Below, piece after piece: positions 25,212 through 33,300 of a stretch of DNA of 49,333 nt. The stretch comes from Lentimicrobium sp. (GTDB lineage Bacteria > Bacteroidota > Bacteroidia > Bacteroidales > Lentimicrobiaceae), in NCBI GenBank assembly GCA_024709105.1, contig JANJXJ010000125.1, forward strand, positions 1 through 49,333. The letters are read 5' to 3'. The position numbers and the translations under genes are program-made. How positions within the stretch are numbered: position 1 is the first letter of the stretch; each line of letters opens with the position of its first letter. The notes under the pieces were generated by a model. The model did no database searches. It was not told the origin of the DNA and saw only the letters and a program-made list of their open reading frames with translations.

Positions 25212-27098
25212 TCAGTCAAACAATTCACTTAGTTCAAGCCAGCGGTTCGATTTTTCCTCAAGGCTATTTTCTGTTTCCTGGTAGTTTCGGCTAAGGGCTT
25301 CCAATTCTTCGGGCGTGCAGTTTCCGCTGTTCATCTTTTCGAGAATGCCTGCTTTTGTGCTTTCAAGCAGTTCAATCTCTTTGCCAAGGCCTTCGAACTC
25401 TGATTTTTCTTTAAAAGTGGGCTTTCGCGGACCGGTTTGCAGTGTGTTTTCTTTAGTTGGTTTGGGAGCCGGCGGGCTTTTTAACCTGAGTGCGGCAGCT
25501 TCTTCCTCCATTCTAAGCCTGTAATAGGCTGTGTAATTCCCGTAATAATCTTTTACCTTGCCACTTCCCTCAAAAACAAAAACATGATCTACGATTTTAT
25601 CCATAAAATACCTGTCGTGCGAAACTATGAGCAGGCAGCCTTCAAAATTCATAAGAAAGTCTTCAAGAAGATTTAGTGTATGAATATCGAGGTCGTTGGT
25701 GGGCTCATCCAGAATCAGGAAATTAGGATTTTTCAGCAGCTGCATAAGCAGGAACAGTCGCCTTTTTTCTCCGCCGCTTAAACTCGAAAAGTAATTGTAC
25801 TGTAAGGTGTGCGGAAAATTGAAATGTGCCAGAAAAGCCGAAGCAGTAATTCTTCCCTTTCCCATCGGCATTTCCTCCGCAATGTCTTTGGCAATGTCAA
25901 TCACCCTTTTGTCTTCTTTGGGCTGAAATCCTTCCTGACTATAATACCCGTACACAATGGTCTGACCGGTGGTAATTTTTCCCATATCAGGATTGAGCGA
26001 TCCTGTAATCATGTTAAGCAAGGTAGATTTTCCGGTGCCGTTTTTCCCAATTATACCTACTTTATCGCCTTTTTTAAAGGTGTAGGAAAAGTCTTCAATC
26101 AAACGGTTTTCGCCAAAGGCTTTATGGATATTATTTAACTCCAGTATTTTACCTCCTATGCGGGTCATTTTCACCTCCAATGGCCCGGTATCTTTTTCGC
26201 TGCGTTTTGATGCTTTTTCCTGTATGTCATAAAACGCATCAATTCTGGCTTTTGATTTGGTGGTTCGGGCCTGCGGCATGCGGCGCATCCATTCAAGTTC
26301 TTTTCTGAAAAGCCCCCTGGCTTTTTCTGTTTCCACCTGCTCTATGGCCTCGCGTTCAGCCTTTTTTTCAAGAAAATATCCGTAATTTCCCTTGTACTTA
26401 TACAGCCGGTTATTGTCGAGTTCGAGAATTTCGTTGCATACATTGTCGAGAAAATACCTGTCGTGTGTAACCACCAGCAAACTAAGGTTTTGCCGTGAGA
26501 GGTATTCTTCAAGCCATTCAATCATCTCAATGTCGAGGTGGTTGGTAGGTTCGTCCAATATAAGCAAATCGGTTTCTTCGAGCAATGCCTTGGCCAGTGA
26601 AACTTTTTTTCTTTGTCCTCCCGAAAGGGAGCCGGCTTTCTGATCGAGATCGGTAATTTTAAAACGTCCCAGAATTTCTTTGATTCTTACATCGTAATCC
26701 CATGCCCCCATCTGCTCCATGGCAGTGGTTGCCGTTTCCAGCAGGCGGTGCGCTTCAGTTGTGTCTTCATGTCTGAGAAGATTAAGGGCGTATTCGTAAT
26801 TCCTGATGGCCCGCATAAAATCGTTTTCGGCATTGAAAAGTATGTCGAACACGGTTTCATCGTCATTCATTTCAGGGTTCTGCGACAGATATGACCACCG
26901 AATGTCTTTTCTGAAAGTAACTGATCCGCTGTCAGGAAGGTCTTTGCCACTGATAATATTCAACAGGCTGCTTTTGCCTGCGCCGTTTCGGGCAATAAGG
27001 GCAACTTTGCTGCCCTGGTCAATGCCGAATGTAATATCGCTGAAAAGTTCCTTTTCGCCGTATGATTTGCTGAGCTGCTCAACCAGTAGATAATTCAA
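25212..27098 (-). CDS. ABC-F family ATPase (duplicated ABC cassette, no membrane domain)
   Basis: A 628-residue soluble protein with two ATPase cassettes: Walker A NGAGKSS near residue 42 and NGTGKST near 355, signatures LSGGQRKK and LSGGEKRR, and Walker B LLILDEPTNHLDIE and LILDEPTNDLDIH. The linker between them is the charged helical arm of ABC-F factors, which act on the ribosome E site. The C-terminus is a coiled-coil-like acidic helix pair. The start is probably the TTG at 27098 (NYLLVEQLSKSYG): the frame's upstream TTG at 27122 overlaps the -7 box TATCTTTG, so it cannot be in the transcript. A translation factor (Uup/EttA-like) is more likely than a resistance protein, but I cannot tell which. 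Confidence 0.93.
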   Translation of the reverse strand: MNYLLVEQLSKSYGEKELFSDITFGIDQGSKVALIARNGAGKSSLLNIISGKDLPDSGSVTFRKDIRWSYLSQNPEMNDDETVFDILFNAENDFMRAIRNYEYALNLLRHEDTTEAHRLLETATTAMEQMGAWDYDVRIKEILGRFKITDLDQKAGSLSGGQRKKVSLAKALLEETDLLILDEPTNHLDIEMIEWLEEYLSRQNLSLLVVTHDRYFLDNVCNEILELDNNRLYKYKGNYGYFLEKKAEREAIEQVETEKARGLFRKELEWMRRMPQARTTKSKARIDAFYDIQEKASKRSEKDTGPLEVKMTRIGGKILELNNIHKAFGENRLIEDFSYTFKKGDKVGIIGKNGTGKSTLLNMITGSLNPDMGKITTGQTIVYGYYSQEGFQPKEDKRVIDIAKDIAEEMPMGKGRITASAFLAHFNFPHTLQYNYFSSLSGGEKRRLFLLMQLLKNPNFLILDEPTNDLDIHTLNLLEDFLMNFEGCLLIVSHDRYFMDKIVDHVFVFEGSGKVKDYYGNYTAYYRLRMEEEAAALRLKSPPAPKPTKENTLQTGPRKPTFKEKSEFEGLGKEIELLESTKAGILEKMNSGNCTPEELEALSRNYQETENSLEEKSNRWLELSELFD

Positions 27099-27119
27099 TG
27101 CCGTAGTAATTTGCTGGTG

Positions 27120-27127
27120 CAAAGATA
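27120..27127 (-). promoter_or_regulatory. -7 box of the ABC-F gene
   Basis: TATCTTTG on the minus strand fits TAnnTTTG and lies 21 bases before the TTG start at 27098. It decides the start codon of that gene. Confidence 0.5.
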
Positions 27128-27158
27128 AACGATTCGCTGTTGCCGTGGGTAATCAAAT

Positions 27159-27179
27159 AAAAAAGCCCCTTTCGGGGCT
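27159..27179 (-). terminator. rho-independent terminator of the cold-shock gene
   Basis: AGCCCC/GGGGCT stem (27164-27179) with a 4-base loop, followed on the minus strand by six T. Confidence 0.85.
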
Positions 27180-27199
27180 GAGAAACTTTGAAAGAAAAA

Positions 27200-27391
27200 C
27201 TATATTTTTTTTACATCAACAGCTTTCTTTCCTCTTTTGTCTTCGGCTATCTCAAAAGAAACAAGATCATTCTCGTTTACTTTTTCGGTCAGGCCGGTTG
27301 CATGAACAAAAACATCATGCTGGGTTTCGTCGTCAATTATGAATCCAAAACCCTTGCGCTCATTAAAAAATTTAACTTTACCGGTAGGCAT
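27200..27391 (-). CDS. cold-shock domain protein (CspA family)
   Basis: A 63-residue single cold-shock domain that binds single-stranded nucleic acid and acts as RNA chaperone. The start GKVKFFNERKGFGFI contains RNP1, and DVFVHATGL contains RNP2. Length is typical. It has a textbook promoter, an AU-rich leader of about 25 bases and its own terminator. The short leader lacks room for the long thermosensor leader of E. coli cspA, so regulation may differ. Confidence 0.95.
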   Translation of the reverse strand: MPTGKVKFFNERKGFGFIIDDETQHDVFVHATGLTEKVNENDLVSFEIAEDKRGKKAVDVKKI

Positions 27392-27419
27392 AACAATTGA
27401 AAATTAGAGATTAACAACA

Positions 27420-27450
27420 CAAATATAATAGTTTTTTGGTTTGAATCAAA
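27420..27450 (-). promoter_or_regulatory. consensus Bacteroidota promoter of the cold-shock gene
   Basis: Minus strand TTTG (27447-27450), exactly 19 bases, then TATATTTG (27420-27427). This is a full match to the TTTG-N19-TAnnTTTG consensus of the primary sigma factor and is the best promoter in the window. Confidence 0.8.
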
Positions 27451-27945
27451 TTTTTTTTCATTTTTTTTACATGGAGTTACTTTGGTTTATTAAAATTGCC
27501 TTTGTTGATTTTTACAGAAATATACTAAACTATGTGTTCGGGAATTCTTGCCAAAGCTTGATTTTGCTTTAAAGGCCTTTCTGGTATTCGTTTCTTTTCG
27601 GTCTTCAGATTCTGCCGGGACTTTATTTTGGCTGCAATTATTTAATGAACTTTTTTAGACGGCCGAATGCTGCTTAAACAAAAAATAAACAAAAAAAATC
27701 TGTATAAATATTGCTTCTTTTAGCTCAGTAAATTTGCAGATGTAAAAAAAATATACACAAAGGAGTGTGTTGAAAACATTCAAAGTATAAAATTATTTTA
27801 CAAATAAGTTTTGATCAAACTTTCGTAAATAGTTGAAAAACAATGACAAAGAAATATTTATTGATTAAAGCAAAAATATTTCTCAAAATACTTGACAAGG
27901 GGGTGTGTTTTTTAGTATCTTTGTGAATGTAAAAAATAATTACAC
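27428..27945. other. AT-rich intergenic region with no gene
   Basis: About 500 bases between two divergent genes. On the left is the cold-shock promoter; on the right an inverted repeat and the promoter of the DUF4402-like gene. In between I see no credible gene: one plus-strand frame from 27471 is interrupted by TAA at 27570 and its Phe/Leu-rich translation fits the T-rich composition. A long untranslated leader or small RNA cannot be excluded. Confidence 0.5.
27850..27923 (+). promoter_or_regulatory. promoter and operator-like inverted repeat for the DUF4402-like gene
   Basis: The -7 box TATCTTTG is at 27916-27923, and a TTGACA begins at 27892, leaving 21 bases between TTG and box. Upstream a perfect 10-base inverted repeat, AGAAATATTT (27850-27859) and AAATATTTCT (27874-27883), 14 bases apart, sits where an activator would bind. 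The leader to the ATG at 27946 is short. Confidence 0.55.
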
Positions 27946-28365
27946 ATGAAGTCAACATTTACTCTTTTTCTGATCGTGCTTCTCAGCCTTCCGGTTGCGG
28001 AGGTATGCGCGCAGGTAAGAGTTACGGGTCATGTGTGTGCCGAAGTTGTTGAAGCTGCTGATGCCAGTTACAGCGGTGAAACCAGTTTTATGCTTGCTGC
28101 TGAGAATCGCACAAATGTGGAATTGGGCAACATCAGAATCGGTGGAAAACCACAATCTCTGTGCTCATTTACATTGAGCCAGGCTGTTGTGAGAAATATT
28201 CAGGGAGAAGAATTTTCTGTGCATACCATTTCAGATAATGCTCAAGGGTTCCTTACAATCAATGAGCAAGGGAAACGCGATCTGTCGCTGACCGTCAGGG
28301 CCGATGAACTGCCTTCTGGTAATCAGTATTCAGGGAGCTACAACATCACGTTCGCTTACAATTGA
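27946..28365 (+). CDS. secreted DUF4402-like protein
   Basis: A 139-residue protein with signal peptide cleaved near EVCAQ. The mature 115 residues read as a beta-sandwich. The pattern, with a V-strand start (VRVTGHVCAEVVEA), a NVELGNIRI turn and the closing YSGSYNITFAYN, matches secreted DUF4402 proteins of Bacteroidota, but without the usual multiple repeats. Two Cys in the mature part could form a disulfide. It is monocistronic with a defined promoter, an operator-like repeat and a terminator, so it is probably expressed under one particular condition. A surface or matrix role is inferred. Confidence 0.65.
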   Translation: MKSTFTLFLIVLLSLPVAEVCAQVRVTGHVCAEVVEAADASYSGETSFMLAAENRTNVELGNIRIGGKPQSLCSFTLSQAVVRNIQGEEFSVHTISDNAQGFLTINEQGKRDLSLTVRADELPSGNQYSGSYNITFAYN

Positions 28366-28385
28366 ATATTGTGTTTCCTCTTTCA

Positions 28386-28427
28386 ACAGATGCAGTCCAA
28401 TACGGGGGGAAGGCATCTGTTTTTTTA
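28386..28427 (+). terminator. rho-independent terminator of the DUF4402-like gene
   Basis: ACAGATGC (28386-28393) pairs with GCATCTGT (28413-28420), followed by a run of T to 28427. Confidence 0.85.
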
Positions 28428-28525
28428 TTGCTATAAGCTGGCTTCCGGTAAAGGGGATTATGATTATATCTCAGAAGCTCTTTTTAGCTGAATAATCCGC
28501 ATAGCCAGAAGCAGCTAATTAAATT

Positions 28526-29203
28526 CTATTTTAATGATTTATTTACGCTTGTGTTTACAAAGTACAAGCCTTCAATATCAAAATCATTTTTTTGCACTTT
28601 CAAAAAGTCAAATTTTTTCTCAACTCTCATTCTCTGTCCCCCATAACTAAAACCCAAAGCTCTGATCATGTCCATTTGATGCTGAACGGTGATGACATAA
28701 AAAGGGGTTTGTTTGCTTAGTCCGTCTCCTGAGCTGAAAATGGTTTCAATAAGTCTGCCGAATCTGATTTCCAGTTTGCCCGCAAGTTCCTGATTTCCGG
28801 TAAGCCGGCATGCCTGAATGTAAATGTCTAATATCTCAATTTCAAAAGGAGAAGTGCTGAGTAGTGCAGAAGCCTGACTGACAATGGTTTCGTAATCTGA
28901 TTTTCCAAGCATTTCTTTTTTGAGTAAGTCTGATAAAATTTTCGGATACTCAGAGCTGCCGGCAGGCTTATACTCCGGCTGTAAAACATAACCATAATAC
29001 AGCAAATGGTAATCCCTGAGAGATAGGCTGGTATCGTTCTGGTTCAACCGGTTGAGCAATGCAGGGTAATAGGTTGGAGAACCGGCTTTAGATACGGCTT
29101 TGCTGATTTTTTTATAATCCGGAACATTAAAGCTGTTTTTCTGAGCAATCAATGCGAAAGCCGGCATCAGAATCAGTAAAATTATGGCAGCTGATTTTTT
29201 CAT
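28526..29203 (-). CDS. secreted DUF4919-like protein
   Basis: A 225-residue protein with a signal peptide (MKKSAAIILLILMPAFALIA). The mature sequence is mostly helical, with NVPDYKKISKAVSKAGSPTYYPALLNR at the start (shown here as NVPDYKKI and SPTYYPALLNR) and a YYGYVLQ motif, which resembles DUF4919 proteins. Those are poorly studied; no reaction is known to me. The tail (KKFDFLKVQKNDFDIEGLYF) reads as a beta hairpin. It is the second gene of a two-gene transcript, 27 bases after the IscX-like gene. Confidence 0.7.
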   Translation of the reverse strand: MKKSAAIILLILMPAFALIAQKNSFNVPDYKKISKAVSKAGSPTYYPALLNRLNQNDTSLSLRDYHLLYYGYVLQPEYKPAGSSEYPKILSDLLKKEMLGKSDYETIVSQASALLSTSPFEIEILDIYIQACRLTGNQELAGKLEIRFGRLIETIFSSGDGLSKQTPFYVITVQHQMDMIRALGFSYGGQRMRVEKKFDFLKVQKNDFDIEGLYFVNTSVNKSLK

Positions 29204-29230
29204 TTTCAGGAAATAAAAGTTTAAAAAAAA

Positions 29231-29665
29231 TTAATCCCAGGCCTCGTCTTCCTCAAAGTAAGGTTCATCATCATTCAGGCTGATCCAGGTGTAAATAATG
29301 GAGTCAATTACGCCTTCGTCGGGGTCACTTTGATCGGTAAAATTCGGAAGATTTTTCACGAGATCCAGAATACGGTTCTCGCTGATGGCTATCATGTCTT
29401 CGTCGGGGTATGCCTGATTCAGTAAAATAGCCAGTGTTCCGTAATTATTCCAGTTAAGTGGAGCAATGGCAGCCAGTTTAAGCTCGGTGGCAGTCATCAG
29501 GTCATTGATGTGTTGTTCATCAACTTTAAACCCTGTTTTGCTCAGCGCCGACATGAGCATGGAAGTGTTGAGTGGAATATCGGGGTAGGATGAAGGAAAA
29601 AGATGATTACTCTCTGATAAAATCAGCGAGGCAATCTGTCTTATTTCATCATCACTAAGGTTCAT
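29231..29665 (-). CDS. IscX-like domain fused to an unknown N-terminal domain
   Basis: A 144-residue acidic cytosolic protein. Residues about 70-135 align by eye with IscX: the LNW start, AYPDED, the L-x2-V-x2-LPNF stretch, and the IDSIIYTW helix, matching the E. coli pattern of LKW, AYPDLD, DLEDF and ILEAILLVW. IscX binds IscS and iron and tunes Fe-S cluster assembly. The first 69 residues are not part of IscX and I do not recognise them; they look helical. No isc or suf gene is nearby. The acidic tail (YFEEDEAWD) continues IscX's acidic surface. The identification rests on reading alone. Confidence 0.6.
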   Translation of the reverse strand: MNLSDDEIRQIASLILSESNHLFPSSYPDIPLNTSMLMSALSKTGFKVDEQHINDLMTATELKLAAIAPLNWNNYGTLAILLNQAYPDEDMIAISENRILDLVKNLPNFTDQSDPDEGVIDSIIYTWISLNDDEPYFEEDEAWD

Positions 29666-29687
29666 CAGGCTTAGTTTTTTTAACGTA

Positions 29688-29695
29688 CAAAGTTA
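29688..29695 (-). promoter_or_regulatory. -7 box of the IscX-like gene
   Basis: TAACTTTG on the minus strand fits TAnnTTTG, 23 bases before the ATG at 29665. Confidence 0.45.
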
Positions 29696-29857
29696 CTAAG
29701 TATAATTTCAACAATCCCGGCTTTTTTGTAAAAATTTATATTTTGGCCTAATTTTATTGACAGTATAGAAATATGGCAGTTACTGAATGGCTGGTTCAGT
29801 ATTTTGCGAAAGTAAAATCATAACTATTTACCACCTCAGCGCTCAGTACTTGTCTGA

Positions 29858-30448
29858 TCAGGAAATTTTAAACTTTGCTGACATCTGAAAAAACTGCTGC
29901 AGGCATAACATGGTAAGCTGAGCATCCTCCAGGGCATTGTGCGTTTTGTCTTCTCTTTCGAATCCAAACCATGAAGAAATTGCTTTCAGGCTGAGTGATC
30001 GTGGCGTACTTTTTCCGTTTGCCTCAAGAATTCTGAAAGTATAGTAGGCAATGGTATGAAGGTCAATGAGTTTGTTGCTGAATGGCCAGTCCAGATTTTC
30101 ACCGCTGTAAGCGAATTTCAGAAAATTGATGTCAAAGATTACACTCTGGCCGCAGATAATTACATCGTGCAGGCTGCCGCTTTGCCTTTTCAGTAGCTTG
30201 CGTATCCATTTTTCAAAATCTTCAAGAACCTCATAAACCATGGGAGCTTCCTGTAATTCATCCCACGAAAGGCCGTGAATTTGCTCGGCTGAAGCTGTAA
30301 ACGCTTCCTCGTTTTCGGGGTAAACATTGCTGATAAAGGTTCCGAGTTCTGTCCAGTTGTCGTTTAACAACACGGCTCCGATTTGCAGTATTTCATGGTA
30401 ACCAGGTTCTGGTCCGCTCATTTCAAGGTCAACAACTAGGTATGGCAT
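29858..30448 (-). CDS. DnaQ-like 3'-5' exonuclease (DEDDh)
   Basis: A 196-residue nuclease. The ExoI motif is VDLEMSG (Asp6 and Glu8). ExoII lies in VIFDINFL near residue 104. ExoIII is the H-x4-D of HNALEDA near 175-180. The central loop QIHGLSWDEL is typical of epsilon-like exonucleases. It could proofread DNA or trim RNA; the family does not say which. It is a single gene with -7 box TAAATTTG at 30474-30481. Confidence 0.9.
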   Translation of the reverse strand: MPYLVVDLEMSGPEPGYHEILQIGAVLLNDNWTELGTFISNVYPENEEAFTASAEQIHGLSWDELQEAPMVYEVLEDFEKWIRKLLKRQSGSLHDVIICGQSVIFDINFLKFAYSGENLDWPFSNKLIDLHTIAYYTFRILEANGKSTPRSLSLKAISSWFGFEREDKTHNALEDAQLTMLCLQQFFQMSAKFKIS

Positions 30449-30473
30449 AAATTTGAAGTTAGACTTTTTTTGC

Positions 30474-30481
30474 CAAATTTA
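30474..30481 (-). promoter_or_regulatory. -7 box of the exonuclease gene
   Basis: TAAATTTG on the minus strand, 26 bases before the ATG at 30448. Confidence 0.45.
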
Positions 30482-30529
30482 GTCTATTCCTGGTTTACAT
30501 GCAAAGCTGCCTCTTGTCTCAGATAAATA

Positions 30530-31606
30530 TTAACCCGGTACTACTCGTTTTTCAATGTATCTGGAATTCATTATTCTTAATGCACCCATGTAATCGAGCC
30601 GGAACTCAATCAAATCGCCGGTTTTGTATTTTTTTTCATTTTTCCCCAGGTCAATAACTATCATGTCTGAACTTGATCCTGCAAACTGAATCTGGTTGTC
30701 AACCGGGCGAAGATATTTGCTTTCTGCATCGAGTAATCCCAGATCGAGAATTGCTCTGTATGAGGTCTGCCCGTTTTCGCTGTCAGTAAAATCGAAGCTG
30801 TGCCCTTCTACATTGGAGCCCATTTCCCCCATTGGTCTGGTGGGTTTTTCAATGAGCTCAATAATTTCAGTATAAAGCCTGAAAATATCATTGTGCATGC
30901 CTTTCAGGACAGTGTCGTGGTAAACATCAGTGCCCAGGAAAAGAGTTTCTCCCACCCTGAAATGGTTGATACCTGAAGGGAGAAGTTTTTGCAGAATCAA
31001 AGGGATTGATACAGAAGAGCCTCCGGAAACCAGGGGGATGGACTTGTTGAACTTAGCCTCAATCAATTGTTTGTAAAGGCTGAGCTGTATGAGTTTGTCG
31101 TGGTTTGGCAATATTCCGTAAAGGCAGGTAAGGTTGGTTCCAATTCCTGTGATTTCGATGTTCGGCAAGGTAAATACATTTTCATAGAATTTGATCAGGT
31201 CATCGCGCATAACCCCTTCGCGCAACTCTCCCAATTCAATCATTATGATTACCTTGTGGATTTTATTTTGTTTGAGCGCCTCTTTTGAAATCAATTTCAG
31301 AGTTCGTAGTTCAGTATTGAGGCTTATGTCGGCATACCGCACAATTTCAGGAATTGACCTGGCAGGAGGAGGCTTGATATATATAGTTTCAATGTCCGGA
31401 GCCAGTTGTTTGATGCTCTTCAGGTTTGAAACCCTTGAGTCACATAATTGTTTGATTCCCAGATTGATCACCTCCTGAAGGAATGTGCGGTTGCCACACA
31501 AGAGTTTGGTGACAACCGCCCACTGAATTTTTTCTTTAGCAAATAGCTTATCAAGACGTGTGTAGTTGTCTTTCAGCTTTTTCGCATTAAGTGTAATGTA
31601 CGCCAT
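30530..31606 (-). CDS. PLP-dependent alanine/ornithine racemase-family enzyme
   Basis: A 358-residue fold-type III PLP enzyme. Lys34 in VVTKLLCGN is the likely PLP lysine. Family features follow: DSRVSNLKSIK, SLNTELRTLKLISKEA, MIELGELREGV, and the phosphate loop GGSSVSIP. The overall pattern resembles ornithine racemase-type proteins (Orr) more than canonical Alr, which has the C-terminal catalytic Tyr domain. The substrate cannot be read. It starts 1 base after the GNAT gene stop, so the two are made together. Confidence 0.82.
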   Translation of the reverse strand: MAYITLNAKKLKDNYTRLDKLFAKEKIQWAVVTKLLCGNRTFLQEVINLGIKQLCDSRVSNLKSIKQLAPDIETIYIKPPPARSIPEIVRYADISLNTELRTLKLISKEALKQNKIHKVIIMIELGELREGVMRDDLIKFYENVFTLPNIEITGIGTNLTCLYGILPNHDKLIQLSLYKQLIEAKFNKSIPLVSGGSSVSIPLILQKLLPSGINHFRVGETLFLGTDVYHDTVLKGMHNDIFRLYTEIIELIEKPTRPMGEMGSNVEGHSFDFTDSENGQTSYRAILDLGLLDAESKYLRPVDNQIQFAGSSSDMIVIDLGKNEKKYKTGDLIEFRLDYMGALRIMNSRYIEKRVVPG

Positions 31607-31607
31607 C

Positions 31608-32054
31608 TTATGATGATTTCTTTAATCTCATTTCCAGATATTTATTTTGGAAGCCAAGATTCTGGTATAAAAAACGTGCCGGGTTGTCAGATTCCACATG
31701 GAGTGCAATGTCGCCGGCAGCCAGCCTGATGGCTTCTTTCATAAGCTTTTTGCCTATTCCTTTGCCACGCTGATTTCTGTGCACAGCAATGTATACAAGT
31801 ATGTTTTCGGGAATGTAGCCCGACATGCCGGTTTGGTTGACCACAACTGCGCCAACCGGTTCTGAGTTTTCCTGCAGCAAAAGCGTGAAACCGCCAAATG
31901 AAGCGGAATCTTTAACCGAAAAATCAATTGCTTTTATGATGTCTTCTTTTTTGTCACCGTATTCTTCCAAATGGTCAAAAAGAAATTCAGCAATTAGATT
32001 TTTTTGGTTAATGTCTGGCTTTTGTACTGCATTGAAGATTTTGAATTGTTCCAT
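31608..32054 (-). CDS. GNAT-family N-acetyltransferase
   Basis: A 148-residue acetyl-CoA-dependent acetyltransferase. The acetyl-CoA loop RNQRGKGIGKKLMKEA near residue 97 is canonical, and FLYQNLGF near the end is the usual closing motif. I take the ATG at 32054 (MEQFKIFN); the frame extends upstream to 32150 through a Cys-rich stretch that crosses the probable promoter. It is the first gene of the pair with the racemase-like enzyme, so it may acetylate a related amino acid. Upstream, TTTG-N20-TATCTTGC is a plausible promoter. Confidence 0.88.
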   Translation of the reverse strand: MEQFKIFNAVQKPDINQKNLIAEFLFDHLEEYGDKKEDIIKAIDFSVKDSASFGGFTLLLQENSEPVGAVVVNQTGMSGYIPENILVYIAVHRNQRGKGIGKKLMKEAIRLAAGDIALHVESDNPARFLYQNLGFQNKYLEMRLKKSS

Positions 32055-32323
32055 AATATATAGTTTAAATTTCGGTTCGCAAGATAGGCATAATTTGCCT
32101 GACTGCCAAATAAATATATTACAATAATGATTATGAATATAGAAACACATATATTAATGTTAAATTAATGTATTCGTAATGTCCTGTTTGATAGATTTAT
32201 ATTAAATATAAAACAAGGGTAGTATGTGTATGATCGCTTTAAATTTTAATTTTGCTTTTATTGCCGTTTCAAATGTTCTTTGTACTTTTACATGAATGAA
32301 AGTATAAATCAAGAACAAAGACT

Positions 32324-33217
32324 ATGAAATCCAAAAACCTTCACCACGATAACGCCATTCTTGCACAACCCGGCAAAAAACATAAAGTTTCGGATTTTGA
32401 CCCTTCTTACAAAGCTGGTTTAGGAGGTAAAGATGACGGATTATTGTTGCTCGAACAGAATGTGAATGAAATGATTGAGTTGCAGGAAAAGCTTTATGCA
32501 CACAACCGATATTCGGTTCTTCTTATTTTTCAGGCAATGGATGCCGCCGGCAAAGACGGAACCATCAAACATGTTATGTCGGGTCTGAATCCGCAAGGGT
32601 GCGAAGTTTATAGTTTCAAAGCACCTTCGGCTGCCGAACTGGATCACGATTACATGTGGAGAACCAACCGCTGTCTTCCTGAGAGAGGCAGATTTGGAAT
32701 ATTCAACCGCTCATATTATGAAGAAGTGCTGGTTGTTAAGGTGCATCCTGAATTTTTGATGGCACAAAATCTGCCGGGGATTAAAAACACAGCCAATGTC
32801 ACAAAAAAATTCTGGCAGTCGCGCTACAGGCAAATCAATGACCTGGAAAAGCATCTTACCGAAAATGGCACCGTTGTGCTTAAATTTTTTCTGAATGTGT
32901 CGAAAGAGGAGCAAAAAAAGCGTTTCCTTGAGAGAATTGACGACCCCGCCAAAAACTGGAAGTTTTCTTCAAATGATGTAAAGGAAAGGGAACACTGGGA
33001 TGAGTACATGAAGGCATACAGCGAAATGCTTACTGCTACTTCAACAGAATATGCCCCCTGGTATGTTATTCCGGCTGACCGGAAGTGGTTTATGCGTTAT
33101 GCTGTAAGTAACATTATTATTCACCGGTTAAAGGAACTTAAACTTGCTTTTCCGGTTCTCGCTGAAAGTGAACAGCAGAAACTTGAGGAAGCCCGGCAGA
33201 TGTTATTGTCGGAATAA
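32324..33217 (+). CDS. ppk2: polyphosphate kinase 2 (PPK2)
   Basis: A 297-residue enzyme that transfers phosphate between polyphosphate and nucleotides. Walker A is AMDAAGKDGTIKHVM near residue 75. Walker B and the catalytic Arg region is FNRSYYEEVLVVKVHP near 128. The lid region (FLERIDDPAKNWKFS) and a WYVIPADRKWF segment complete the PPK2 layout; size fits the single-domain class. Whether AMP, ADP or GDP is preferred cannot be seen. A promoter similar to TTG-N19-TACTTTTA precedes it. Confidence 0.95.
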   Translation: MKSKNLHHDNAILAQPGKKHKVSDFDPSYKAGLGGKDDGLLLLEQNVNEMIELQEKLYAHNRYSVLLIFQAMDAAGKDGTIKHVMSGLNPQGCEVYSFKAPSAAELDHDYMWRTNRCLPERGRFGIFNRSYYEEVLVVKVHPEFLMAQNLPGIKNTANVTKKFWQSRYRQINDLEKHLTENGTVVLKFFLNVSKEEQKKRFLERIDDPAKNWKFSSNDVKEREHWDEYMKAYSEMLTATSTEYAPWYVIPADRKWFMRYAVSNIIIHRLKELKLAFPVLAESEQQKLEEARQMLLSE

Positions 33218-33244
33218 ACTGGGCATTTGAGATAATTTTATCAA

Positions 33245-33288
33245 AACCTGACAACAATCCATTTTAACGGATTGTCATCAGGTTTTTT
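33245..33288. terminator. bidirectional terminator between ppk2 and the TrpB-like gene
   Basis: AACCTGACAACAATCC (33245-33260) pairs, with one bulged position, with GGATTGTCATCAGGTT (33269-33284), followed by TTTTTT on the plus strand and a T-rich tract on the minus strand. Both converging genes end next to it. Confidence 0.85.
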
Positions 33289-33300
33289 ATTTTGGCAATT

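Noticed and set aside
27471-27677. Plus-strand frame MELLWFIK... interrupted by one TAA at 27570
   Set aside because: Phe/Leu-rich translation is explained by the T-rich sequence, and there is no homology I can recognise. A decayed small membrane gene is not excluded.
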